Shown here piece by piece: positions 41,462 through 49,978 of a DNA stretch of 64,000 bases. Origin of the DNA: CAWIJJ01 sp963836425 (GTDB lineage Bacteria; Acidobacteriota; Terriglobia; Bryobacterales; Bryobacteraceae); contig CAWIJJ010000006.1 in the NCBI GenBank assembly GCA_963836425.1, forward strand, positions 496,001 through 560,000. The letters run 5' to 3'. Below the pieces are notes generated by a model. The model made no database searches, was not told the DNA's origin, and worked only from the letters and a program-made list of their open reading frames with translations. A program made the position numbers and the translations under genes. The first letter of the stretch is position 1. Each line of letters starts with the position of its first letter.

Positions 41462-41539
41462 GCAACTCGCGGTAGTTCGGGCGTGATACGACCAAGTGGC
41501 AGGCGGGCAATTCTACGACATCGCCACATATCGGGCGCG

Positions 41540-42001
41540 TCAGCCAATGACCTCCAAGAAATCGTCGGCTTGCTTGTTCAGCAGTCGCTCCAGGAGTTCG
41601 GTAACGGTCGGACTGGTGCTGTAATAGGCCTCATCAAGGTCACTGAACTCCATCTTCATGGAATCTGCGGCGTACTCTTCAACGGTTCTCGGACGTTTCC
41701 GGGCCTTCGTCTGCCGCCGCTCTGCGGCGCGGCGGAGAATGGATGCCTGACTGGAAGCGCCCATACCGTCCAAGGAACGAATCGTTTCGTCCAGCAGGTT
41801 GGGCGGTCGGTTCTCAAAGAATTGCTGATGCCCTCCGTTCTGGACCTCCGCGTCATAGCAGAAAGCTAGATGCGCGGGCCGCTGATTGTCGGCAAATTGT
41901 TCCAGCGCGGCGGTCCCCAGAAGACGAACAAACGTGTTCCACAAAACGTACGGATTGTGATCGAGATCCTCGCGGTGGACAACTGCCTTCATCAAAGCCA
42001 A
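41540..42001 (-). CDS. DUF4375 (DMP19-like) domain protein
   Basis: A 153-residue protein matching the DMP19/DUF4375 pattern: NTFVRLLGTAALEQFADNQRP, CYDAEVQNGGHQQFFENRP, and a predicted helical C-terminus ending LLERLLNKQADDFLEVIG. The biochemical role of the family is unclear. Start at 42001 or ATG 41992. It lies ~50 bases past the IS66 right end on the opposite strand. Bases 42002-42179 upstream hold no gene. Confidence 0.75.
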   Translation of the reverse strand: MALMKAVVHREDLDHNPYVLWNTFVRLLGTAALEQFADNQRPAHLAFCYDAEVQNGGHQQFFENRPPNLLDETIRSLDGMGASSQASILRRAAERRQTKARKRPRTVEEYAADSMKMEFSDLDEAYYSTSPTVTELLERLLNKQADDFLEVIG

Positions 42002-42179
42002 TTCTATTACGCTGCATCATTGGCGAAAAAACGCGGTCCCGCCAGCGGTTTACGAGACGCTTACTTTCTTCAATCTGCTTCCACTGCGCGTTTGAGTTGG
42101 ATTGGTCAGATTCAGATTGGAATTCTGTAATGTGAACCCGTTACCACCGCGCCCGGTCGCGCGAGTTGTCCCGCATCGG

Positions 42180-42626
42180 CTATGGCTTGATCCCGAAACT
42201 GATGCCGTGGCGTTCGAAACCGAGCGCTTCGTAAAAGGCGTGCGCATCGCGGCGCCGCTCGTTGCTCGAAAGCGCCAGTTTGTAGCAGCCCGCGCGCCGG
42301 CACTCTTCGCGGGCGTGTTCCATCATCGCCCGGCCGATGCCCCGTCCCTGAAATTCGGGCAGCACGCCGACGTTCTCAGCCACGCCGGCCCGCTTCCCGC
42401 GTTTGGCCAGGCTGTCGAGGATCAGCAGGGCATAAGTGCCCGCAATCCTGCCGGCCGTCTCGGCCACGAACAGCCGGTACCACGGATAGTCGTGAAAACG
42501 GGCGTAATGCTCCCGCGCCTCCTCCACGGCAAAGCCGGGACCGTCTTCGAGACCGGAGCGCTGGTACACTTCGAGCACGGCCGCCAGGTCCTGGTCCCCC
42601 GCCTGTCGGATGGTAACCTGATCCAT
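42180..42626 (-). CDS. GNAT-family N-acetyltransferase
   Basis: A 148-residue acetyl-CoA-dependent acyltransferase. VTIRQAGDQDLAAVLEVYQRSG opens the fold; motif A, the acetyl-CoA pyrophosphate loop, is VLPEFQGRGIGRAMMEHA; motif B is YKLALSSNERRRDAHAFYEALGFERHG. Substrate unknown; the sequence is a generic single-domain GNAT. ATG 42626. Confidence 0.93.
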   Translation of the reverse strand: MDQVTIRQAGDQDLAAVLEVYQRSGLEDGPGFAVEEAREHYARFHDYPWYRLFVAETAGRIAGTYALLILDSLAKRGKRAGVAENVGVLPEFQGRGIGRAMMEHAREECRRAGCYKLALSSNERRRDAHAFYEALGFERHGISFGIKP

Positions 42627-42655
42627 ACCCCTCCATTATGGGGGCACGAAAGAAC

Positions 42656-42826
42656 TTAAGCCGCCTTGACCGCTGCCGGACGAAAATCGTCACACGGGCA
42701 AAACTCCCGGTCGGGAGGGTAGCCGATGGCGGCAAGACAAGGCCGTGTGCCGGTAGTTCCGTGCTCGGACTCCAGATGGCCGCATTGAGCGCACTTGGGA
42801 CGGGGCTCCGCCTTTACGGAGCGCAT
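42656..42826 (-). CDS. Small cysteine-rich, probably zinc-binding protein
   Basis: A 56-residue protein from ATG 42826 (MRSVKAEPRPK). Cysteines and histidines are arranged as CAQCGHLESEH, then C in TRPCLA, then FCPCDDF, enough for one zinc site. No named family and no catalytic motif. An in-frame ATG at 42880 is possible. It lies 30 bases upstream of the GNAT gene on the same strand and may be co-transcribed. Confidence 0.6.
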   Translation of the reverse strand: MRSVKAEPRPKCAQCGHLESEHGTTGTRPCLAAIGYPPDREFCPCDDFRPAAVKAA

Positions 42827-42930
42827 GATTGGAGATGCCACGATGATATAAACTCTACTACCTTCGACGGGGTGTAACATCGCCCGGTTCCATCCCGCCT
42901 TTTGGCATATACTGATACGGGAGTAATGGG

Positions 42931-43941
42931 ATGCAATTTGGCCAGGGAAAGCCGCCCGTTGGTGTAATCTTCGATTCCGACTTGGGCAACGGCATCGACG
43001 ATATCCTGACGCTGGCGGTTTTGTACGGAGTCTCCGGAAAAGGGGAATCCCGCGTTGTCGGCGTTTCCGTAAGCAAACCGAACCTCAAAGCGGCGGCATT
43101 GTGCGACGCCCTGGTCCGATTCTTCAGCGCTGAAACAGGCGCGTTTCAGCCCGCCGCATTCGGCGGCGGAGGCAGCCTCCCCGTGGGCTTGGCGCTCAAG
43201 GGAAAGAATCCCGATGAAACGCCGCTGATGAAAGCCGTGCTGCGCGATACCGGCGAAGGCAAACCCCTCTTCAATCACACCATCAACGAGATGAACGATA
43301 CCGCCGACCCCCTGGCGGTGATTCGCAACTCGCTTTCGGCGCAGTTTCCGCAGAACGCCATCGTGGTGCTGGGCGGACCGGCCACCAACCTCGCCGGCGT
43401 GGTGGCGCTGCCGCCCTCGAAGGCGCTGATCGAGAACAAGGAGCGGCTGCTGGTGGCCGCCGTGGGCGCCTACCCCGAGGGTCCGGCTGACCCGGCCATC
43501 GCGGCCGACCTGCCCGCCGCCCGCAAAGTGTTCGCCGAATGGCCCGGCCCGGTGCTCGCCGTCGGGTCCGAAGTGGGAGCCGCGCTCCCCTTCCCGGGAG
43601 CGAGCCTCGAAACCGCGTTTGCCTGGGCTCCTTCCCATCCCCTGGTAGAAGCTTATAAGGCCTACCGGCAGATGCCTTATGATGCTCCCGCCGCCGGACC
43701 GGCCGGGATCCTGCAGGCTATCCGCCCTCAGGAGAACTACTTCAAGCTATCCGAGCCGGGAACAATTTCCGTTCTCGACGACGGCCGCACGCGCTTTACA
43801 CCCGGCGCCGGTGGCAAGCACCAGTACCTGGTGGTAGATCCTGCTCAAAAGGAGCGGGTGCTGCAGGCTTACGTGGAACTTGCCAGCGCCAAACCGGTCC
43901 CGCGCGCGCCCCGCTTTCGCCCGGGGCAAAAAAAGAAGTAA
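42931..43941 (+). CDS. Inosine-uridine nucleoside hydrolase-like protein
   Basis: A 336-residue protein with the IUNH fold. The N-terminal calcium/ribose cluster is VIFDSDLGNGIDDILTLAVL, a variant of the usual DTDPGxDD, so the metal site is altered (an NG insertion before IDD). A later VVLGGPATNLAGVV matches the family's GPLTNLA segment. It is followed one base later by the DUF1592 gene. Enzymes of this fold cleave nucleosides to ribose and base; acidobacterial and planctomycete relatives of unknown substrate often lie next to the DUF1592/DUF1552 genes. Confidence 0.82.
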   Translation: MQFGQGKPPVGVIFDSDLGNGIDDILTLAVLYGVSGKGESRVVGVSVSKPNLKAAALCDALVRFFSAETGAFQPAAFGGGGSLPVGLALKGKNPDETPLMKAVLRDTGEGKPLFNHTINEMNDTADPLAVIRNSLSAQFPQNAIVVLGGPATNLAGVVALPPSKALIENKERLLVAAVGAYPEGPADPAIAADLPAARKVFAEWPGPVLAVGSEVGAALPFPGASLETAFAWAPSHPLVEAYKAYRQMPYDAPAAGPAGILQAIRPQENYFKLSEPGTISVLDDGRTRFTPGAGGKHQYLVVDPAQKERVLQAYVELASAKPVPRAPRFRPGQKKK

Positions 43942-43942
43942 A

Positions 43943-46231
43943 ATGTCAGAAACACTCATGAACTGGGTACGCGCTTGCATTGCTGTCGCCCTGGGCGGAT
44001 TTCTTCTGCCGTCCTCTCATGCGCAAACGTTTGAAAAGACGGTTGCGCCGGTTCTCACTCAAACCTGTACGCCCTGCCACAATCAGAAGCTCGCATCGGG
44101 CGGGATGAATATCGAGGGTTTTACCAGAGCAGCCTCGGTGCAGCAGGACCGCGCCGGATGGCAGCGCATCGTGGACAAAGTCCGCGCCGGTGAAATGCCG
44201 CCCAAAGGCATGCCGCGCCCGCCGCAACTTGACGGGGTGGTCCAGTTTATTCAAGCCGAGTTCGACAAGGCAGACCGCAATACCAAGCCCGACCCCGGGC
44301 GCGTGACCGCGCGGCGTCTCAACCGCGCCGAATACACGAACACCATCCGCGACCTGCTGGGCGTCGAATTCCGCGCCGAGAAGAACTTTCCGACCGACGA
44401 CCTGGGCAACGGCTTCGACAACATCGGCGAGGTCCTCACGGTGTCGCCGGTGCTGATGGAACGGTACATGAAGGCCGCCGCCAAGATCTCGACGCGCGCG
44501 CTCGGCCTTGAAAAGCTGCCCAAGAAGCCGCTGGAACTGGAACTCGCGTTCAAGGATCGACGCGTGCGCCGCATCGACCCGAGCACCATCGAGGGCACCG
44601 GCCGCATCGAGTTCGACGGAGAATACACCGTGCGGCTCGGACTGCCCGGCGAGCGCGGCCCCGAAGCCAAGCCGGTGACGCTGGGCTTCTGGGTGGACGG
44701 CAAACTGGTGCAGACCCTGACGGCCGAAACCAAGCCGTCCGGCCTGGTCTACTTCGACCCGTACTCGGAAGAGCAGATCAAGGTGGTTCTCAACGAAGGA
44801 GAGCACACGTTCCGCGCGGGTTTTGTCGACGACGATTTCGTCGCCAATCTGACGCAGAAGGAACTGTACGACCGCAAGAAGAACAAGTTCGTCGATTCCA
44901 TCAAGTTCATCGGCCCGTATCCGCTGCCGGCCGAGAAGCCCAGCCGCAAGGCAATCCTGATCTGCGACCCCAATACGGGAGCGGCCTGCGTGGATAAAAT
45001 TCTTGGGACCCTGGCGCGCCGCGCCTACCGCCGGCCGGTCACCAAGGCCGAGGTAGCTTCCCTGGCGAGGTTCGTCGCCGAGGCGAAAGCCGAAGGGCAG
45101 AACGCCGAAGAGGGGCTGCAACTCGCGATTCAGGCCATGCTGGTTTCGCCGAATTTCCTGTTCCGCATCGAGCGGGACCCGGCCGGCGAACCGGGCAAAG
45201 CGCATGCGATCAGCGACGTGGAACTGGCATCCCGGCTGAGCTACTTCCTGTGGAGCTCGATGCCCGACGAGGAACTGCTGTCGCTCGGGGAAGCCGGCAA
45301 GCTGCACACTCCGGCGGTTCTGGACGCGCAGGTGAAGCGCATGCTGGCCGACGAACGGTCGTCGGCCATTTCGGATAATTTCGCCGGGCAGTGGCTGGAA
45401 TTGCGCAACCTGGACGTGGTGAAACCGGATCCGCAGAAGTTTCCCGAGTTCACGCCGGACCTTCGCGAAGCCATGAAGACGGAAACGCGGATGTTCTTCG
45501 ACGCCATTCTGCGCGAGAACCGCCCGCTGGCCGATTTCCTCGATGCGCGCTACACCTTCCTCAACGAGAAGCTGGCGAAGTTCTACGGCATCTCCGACGT
45601 GAAGGGGCCTGAGTTCCGGAAAGTGGAACTCGCCACAGACCAGCGCGGCGGCATCCTCACGCAGGCCAGCGTGCTCACGGTTTCAAGCTATCCGACGCGC
45701 ACCTCAGTGGTGATCCGCGGCAAGTACATTTTGAACAACATCATGGGCAGCCCGCCGCCCCCGCCGCCGCCGGACGTTCCGGCGCTGGACGAATCCGCGG
45801 TGGGCACGGCCGCATCACTAAGGCAGCAGATGGAGAAGCACCGGTCGGACCCGGTGTGCGCTTCCTGCCACAACAAAACGGACCCGCTGGGATTCGGCCT
45901 CGAAAACTACGACGGCATCGGCAAGTGGCGCACCATGGACGGCAAGTTCCCCGTGGATTCCACCGGCAGCCTGCCCAACGGAAAGTCCTTTTCCACACCC
46001 GCCGAAATGCGTACCGTATTGAAGAGCCAGTTGCCCGAATTCGCGCGTTGCATGACCGAGAAGATGTTGACATACTCGATGGGCAGAGGGCTGGGACCGT
46101 ACGACCGGCGCACCATCGATGAGATCACGCGCCACTGGGGCGAAGCCGGGTACCCGTTCCAATCGTTGATTTTCGAAGTTGTGCACAGCTATCCATTTCA
46201 GTCCAGGAGAGGGGAGGTCGCGCAGAAATGA
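43943..46231 (+). CDS. Cytochrome-fused DUF1587/DUF1595/DUF1592/DUF1588/DUF1585 protein
   Basis: A 762-residue exported protein of the planctomycete/acidobacterial type. ATG 43943 with a signal peptide (IAVALGGFLLPSSHAQ). Haem site 1 is TCTPCHNQKLASGG in a c-type cytochrome domain. DUF1587 follows (RLNRAEYTNTIRDLLGV), then DUF1595 (RRAYRRPVTKAEV), DUF1592 (ELASRLSYFLWSSMPDEELL), DUF1588 (GGILTQASVLTVSSYPTRTS) and DUF1585. A second CxxCH is in VCASCHNKTDPLGFGLE. A seven-proline run precedes it. It probably acts in the periplasm in electron transfer; reaction unknown. The stop overlaps the DUF1552 start. Confidence 0.95.
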   Translation: MSETLMNWVRACIAVALGGFLLPSSHAQTFEKTVAPVLTQTCTPCHNQKLASGGMNIEGFTRAASVQQDRAGWQRIVDKVRAGEMPPKGMPRPPQLDGVVQFIQAEFDKADRNTKPDPGRVTARRLNRAEYTNTIRDLLGVEFRAEKNFPTDDLGNGFDNIGEVLTVSPVLMERYMKAAAKISTRALGLEKLPKKPLELELAFKDRRVRRIDPSTIEGTGRIEFDGEYTVRLGLPGERGPEAKPVTLGFWVDGKLVQTLTAETKPSGLVYFDPYSEEQIKVVLNEGEHTFRAGFVDDDFVANLTQKELYDRKKNKFVDSIKFIGPYPLPAEKPSRKAILICDPNTGAACVDKILGTLARRAYRRPVTKAEVASLARFVAEAKAEGQNAEEGLQLAIQAMLVSPNFLFRIERDPAGEPGKAHAISDVELASRLSYFLWSSMPDEELLSLGEAGKLHTPAVLDAQVKRMLADERSSAISDNFAGQWLELRNLDVVKPDPQKFPEFTPDLREAMKTETRMFFDAILRENRPLADFLDARYTFLNEKLAKFYGISDVKGPEFRKVELATDQRGGILTQASVLTVSSYPTRTSVVIRGKYILNNIMGSPPPPPPPDVPALDESAVGTAASLRQQMEKHRSDPVCASCHNKTDPLGFGLENYDGIGKWRTMDGKFPVDSTGSLPNGKSFSTPAEMRTVLKSQLPEFARCMTEKMLTYSMGRGLGPYDRRTIDEITRHWGEAGYPFQSLIFEVVHSYPFQSRRGEVAQK

Positions 46232-47571
46232 TCACGAAGAAGGCGCTGCCGAGACGTTCGTTTTTGAGAGGGATGGGGACCGCGGTCGCGCTCCCGTTCC
46301 TGGATGCCATGGTTCCTGCCTTTGCCCGCGCCGCGGCCACCAAGCCGCCGCGCCGGATGGCCTTTGTCTACGTGCCGAACGGCATTGACGTCAAGAACTG
46401 GAACCCCGAGTACGAAGGGCCGTTTCAGGAACTGCCGCGCATTCTCAAACCGCTCGAAACCTTCAAGGGCGACATGACGATGCTCAGCAACCTGACGCAC
46501 AACACCGGGCGCGCGCTGCTCGATGGCGCCGGCGACCACGGGCGGTGCTGCGGTTCGTACCTGACCGGCGTTCAGGTGAAGAAATCGACCACCGACATTC
46601 GCTCCGGCGTCTCCATGGATCAGCTCATCGCGCGGGAAGTGGGCAAAGCGACGCGATTCCCTTCGCTCGAACTGGGCCTCGAAGATTCGCGCCAGGCGGG
46701 CGACTGCGACTCCGGCTACTCCTGCGCCTACACCAACAACCTGGCATGGCGGAGCGAGACGCAGCCGCTGCCTCCGACGCTCGATCCGCGCGTACTGTTT
46801 GAGCGCCTGTTCGGCGACGGCGTGGTGCTCAGCCCCGAAGCCAAGGCGCGCCAGGCGAAGTTCCGCCGCAGCATTCTGGATTTCGTCACCGAGGACACGC
46901 AGCGGCTTTCGAACGGCCTCGGACCTACGGACCGGCGCAAGCTGGACGAGTACCTGAGCTCGATCCGCGAAGTGGAAGTGCAGCTCGAGAAGGCCGAAAA
47001 CGACAACGCGCAGATCGATCCCAAGATGGACAAGCCCTACGGCGTGCCCGCCGATTTCGCGGAGCACTTCAAGCTCATGTCCGACATGGCTACGATCGCG
47101 TTCCAGGCCGACCTGACGCGCGTGATGACCTTCCTGGTCACGCGCGAAGGCACCTCGCGCGCCTACCGCGAAATCGGCATTTCGGACGGGCACCATCCGC
47201 TGACGCACCACCAGGGCAAGCTGGACTACATGGAGAAGGTGGTGCAGATCAACGAGTACCACGTGCGCCAGTTCGCTTCCTGGATGGAGAAAATGAAGTC
47301 TCTCAAGGAAGCCGACGGCTCGTCGCTGCTGGACAACTCGATGATCGTTTACGGCGCCGGGTTATGCGACGGCAACCGGCACACGCACGAAAATCTGCCG
47401 ACGCTGGTGGTGGGCAAAGCGGGCGGGGCGATCAAAACCGGCCGCCGCATCATGTACCGCCGCGAAACTCCCATGTGCAATCTGTTCCTGACCATGATGG
47501 ATATCATGGGCGTGCACATGGAGAACTTCGGCGATTCGACCGGCAACCTGGTCGGCCTGGACCTGACGTAG
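46228..47571 (+). CDS. Tat-exported DUF1552 protein
   Basis: A 447-residue protein overlapping the upstream gene by ATGA (46228). The N-terminus KKALPRRSFLRGMGTAVALP is a twin-arginine signal. The rest is the DUF1552 fold: MAFVYVPNGIDVKNW, DHGRCCGSYLTGV, DGHHPLTHHQGK, YGAGLCDGNRHTHENLP. DUF1552 genes almost always pair with DUF1592 genes and are thought to act with them outside the cytoplasm. Enzymatic role not known. Confidence 0.95.
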   Translation: MITKKALPRRSFLRGMGTAVALPFLDAMVPAFARAAATKPPRRMAFVYVPNGIDVKNWNPEYEGPFQELPRILKPLETFKGDMTMLSNLTHNTGRALLDGAGDHGRCCGSYLTGVQVKKSTTDIRSGVSMDQLIAREVGKATRFPSLELGLEDSRQAGDCDSGYSCAYTNNLAWRSETQPLPPTLDPRVLFERLFGDGVVLSPEAKARQAKFRRSILDFVTEDTQRLSNGLGPTDRRKLDEYLSSIREVEVQLEKAENDNAQIDPKMDKPYGVPADFAEHFKLMSDMATIAFQADLTRVMTFLVTREGTSRAYREIGISDGHHPLTHHQGKLDYMEKVVQINEYHVRQFASWMEKMKSLKEADGSSLLDNSMIVYGAGLCDGNRHTHENLPTLVVGKAGGAIKTGRRIMYRRETPMCNLFLTMMDIMGVHMENFGDSTGNLVGLDLT

Positions 47572-47576
47572 TCCAG

Positions 47577-48653
47577 TTAAACCGCGACTACCGCGTGTTC
47601 GCGGATCCGGCGCAAGCCTTCCGCGAACATCTCGTGGTCTACGCCCATTCCAATACGAAGGTGCCCCGGCATCTCGAAGAAGCGGCCCGGTACCGCTGAC
47701 GTGTCGTAGCGGGCGCGCAATCCGGCAAGAAAACCATCCGCATCGCCGCAGGCGAGCCGCAAAAAACAGGTGGTGCCCCATTCGGTGGAGACCGCTGCGA
47801 CCCCGGGTGTCCCATGCAGAAATTCCTGGAGCGACGTCCGGTCCTGCTCGACTACGCGCCGGGCGCGGTCGCGCAGCAGGTGCAGGTGCTCGAAGGCGGC
47901 CACGCTGAGCAGTTCGCCGACGTGCGCCGGGAGCGAGCCGTAGATATCGTTCAGGCGCTGCATCTTCCAGGCCAGTTCCGGGCGCGCCAGAATCCAGCCG
48001 CAGCGCAGGCCGCTCACCCCGTAGATTTTGGTGAGGCTGCTGGTCACCAGAAATTGCGGGCCGAGGTGAACGGCGGAGCGCGGGGTGTTTTGGTAGACCG
48101 CGTCCAGATAGACCTCGTCCACCAGCACGAACGCTCCAGCCCCGGCGGCGATTTCGCCGATTTCGCGCAGCACCGGTTCGGGCGTCAGCACGCTCGAGGG
48201 GTTATGGAGGTTGGTGAGGACGATGAGGCGGGTGCGCGGGGTGATGGCGCGGCGGATGTCGGCCGGATCGATGGCCCATCCGTTCTCCTCGCGCCGGGGG
48301 AACCGCGCGACCTCGGCCTCCAGGTATAAGGCGGTATCGAGGATCGGCCCGTAGGCCGGATGTTCGATCAGCACGTGGTCGCCGGGCTCCAGCACGGCAG
48401 CCATGGCCAGGTGATTGGCCATCGAGGTTCCCGCGGCCTGGACGACGCAATCGGGCTCGACGCCCTGATGGCGCGCGATGGCGCACTGGAGGGGGCGATA
48501 GCCGTAGCTGTTTTGGCCGTGCATCTGGAGGCTGCCCGGGTCGAAGGGCAGGTCGCTCAACGGGAACCCGGCCACTCCGCTGGTAGCGAGGTTGTAGCGG
48601 GCTCGGCTGGCGGTCTTGGCCCAGTGCAGGTAATCGGAATGTTTGTGTCTCAT
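47577..48653 (-). CDS. PLP-dependent class I/II aminotransferase
   Basis: A 358-residue fold-type I PLP enzyme. ATG 48653 overlaps the permease stop by ATGA. Typical features: SYGYRPLQCAIARHQG, AAGTSMANHLAMAA (cofactor phosphate loop), VLIEHPAYGPI, NLHNPSS, FVLVDEVYLDA, and the Schiff-base lysine in VTSSLTKIYGVSGLRCGWI. The N-terminal arm is short. Substrate unknown; co-transcription with an amino acid permease suggests use of an imported amino acid. Confidence 0.9.
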   Translation of the reverse strand: MRHKHSDYLHWAKTASRARYNLATSGVAGFPLSDLPFDPGSLQMHGQNSYGYRPLQCAIARHQGVEPDCVVQAAGTSMANHLAMAAVLEPGDHVLIEHPAYGPILDTALYLEAEVARFPRREENGWAIDPADIRRAITPRTRLIVLTNLHNPSSVLTPEPVLREIGEIAAGAGAFVLVDEVYLDAVYQNTPRSAVHLGPQFLVTSSLTKIYGVSGLRCGWILARPELAWKMQRLNDIYGSLPAHVGELLSVAAFEHLHLLRDRARRVVEQDRTSLQEFLHGTPGVAAVSTEWGTTCFLRLACGDADGFLAGLRARYDTSAVPGRFFEMPGHLRIGMGVDHEMFAEGLRRIREHAVVAV

Positions 48654-49966
48654 GGGTGGGCGCGGCGGCGGCTCCAATACCAATATACGGGCATCCCGGC
48701 GAACAGGATCAGGAGGGCGGCGGCGGCGTTGCGGGGGTCCACCGCGATGGCGCCGGCGATGATGGAGACGCACGCGAAGATGAAAATGCCGGTGGTCCAG
48801 GGGTGGCCCGGAGTGCGGTAGGCGACCTCTGCCGACGGGTTGCGCCGCCGCAGCACGAACAGCGCTCCCGCCGTCAGCGCGAAGGCGATGAAATCCACCG
48901 TGACCTCGAAGTTGAGGATCTCGCCGTATTTGCCCGAGAAGGCGATGACCGTGGCGGCGATGCCCTGAAGCACGATGGCGGTGACGGGCGCGCCGGTGCG
49001 CGGCCAGAGGCGCCCGACGCTCGCGAAGAACAGGCCGTCGCGCGCCATGGCGTGGTACACGCGCGGCGCGGTGAGCATGCTCTGGCTGAGGAAGCCGAGG
49101 GTCGAGACGGCGATGGCGACCGCGATCCAGCGCGCTCCCGGCTCTCCGAAAGCTTTGCGCATCACCTCGGAAGCGGGCGTCGAGGTCGCATCGAGACCCT
49201 CGGCTCCAAGCACGCGGAGACAGACGAAATTGACCGCAAGATAGAGAACCACGACGGCGGTGACGCCGGCCACGAGGCCGCGCGAGAGGTCGCGCCGGGG
49301 GTCGCGCATCTCGCCGCCGATGAAGGTGGCGGTCTGCCATCCACCGTACGCGAACGCGACCGGAACGCCGGCCGCCGCGAACGCGCCGAGCAGCCCCAGG
49401 CCGGGCGGACGGTCCAGCACGGGAGTGGCGGCGAAGGCGCCGCCGCCGAAGCCCAGCCCGAGCAGCACCAGGGCGGAGATGGCCGCCACCTTCAGGATCA
49501 TGAGCACGTTTTGCAGGTTGCTGCCGGCGCGGGCGCCAAAGCAGTTCACCGCGGTGAGGAGCAGCAGGACCCCGCCGGCGATTGCGCTGTCGCTCCAGGA
49601 GACGCCGGCAAGGCGGCGGAAGTAGCTCGCGAAGGTGACGGCCACGGCCGCCATGCCGCCGGTTTGCGTCACCAGCAGCAGCACCCATCCATAGAGAAAT
49701 GCGACGGAGGGGTGCCAGGCGTCGCGCAGGTAGAGATACTGCCCGCCGGCTCCCGGGAGCCGGGCCGCAAGCTCAGCCCAAATGAACGCGCCGGTGAGAG
49801 CGATGAAACCTCCCAATGCCCAGGCGGCCATGATCAGGATGGGAGTGTGAATGCGGTGGGCGACTTCCGACGGGTTGGCGAAAATGCCGGCGCCCACAAT
49901 GCCGCCCATCACGATCAGGGTGGCGTCGGCAAGGCCGAGCTGGCGGCGCAGTTTCGGAGCGGACAA
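48650..49966 (-). CDS. APC-family amino acid permease
   Basis: A 438-residue permease with about 12 membrane helices. The APC signature is LIVMGGIVGAGIFANPSEVA near the N-terminus, followed by GAFIWAELAARLPGAGGQYLY. GGWQTATFIGGEMRDPRRDL matches helix 6 and the following loop. The start is TTG 49966 without an obvious ribosome site, so it is uncertain by a few codons. It lies 12 bases after the ankyrin gene and overlaps the aminotransferase, forming a three-gene minus-strand operon. Confidence 0.9.
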   Translation of the reverse strand: MSAPKLRRQLGLADATLIVMGGIVGAGIFANPSEVAHRIHTPILIMAAWALGGFIALTGAFIWAELAARLPGAGGQYLYLRDAWHPSVAFLYGWVLLLVTQTGGMAAVAVTFASYFRRLAGVSWSDSAIAGGVLLLLTAVNCFGARAGSNLQNVLMILKVAAISALVLLGLGFGGGAFAATPVLDRPPGLGLLGAFAAAGVPVAFAYGGWQTATFIGGEMRDPRRDLSRGLVAGVTAVVVLYLAVNFVCLRVLGAEGLDATSTPASEVMRKAFGEPGARWIAVAIAVSTLGFLSQSMLTAPRVYHAMARDGLFFASVGRLWPRTGAPVTAIVLQGIAATVIAFSGKYGEILNFEVTVDFIAFALTAGALFVLRRRNPSAEVAYRTPGHPWTTGIFIFACVSIIAGAIAVDPRNAAAALLILFAGMPVYWYWSRRRAHP

Positions 49967-49978
49967 GTGAGTAGGCTA

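Larger units (their letters stand above)
38993..41489 (+). mobile_element. IS66-family insertion sequence
   Basis: About 2.5 kb, carrying tnpA, tnpB and tnpC in the canonical order. The left tip GTAAACGCCCG and right tip CGGGCGTGATAC are imperfect inverted repeats with the family's GTA...TAC tips. The expected eight-base target duplication is not visible (AAGTTGAC left, GACCAAGT right), so the ends may be off by some bases or the flanks rearranged. Confidence 0.85.

Noticed and set aside
38985..41497. Target-site duplication of the IS66 element
   Set aside because: The eight bases on either side (AAGTTGAC and GACCAAGT) do not match.
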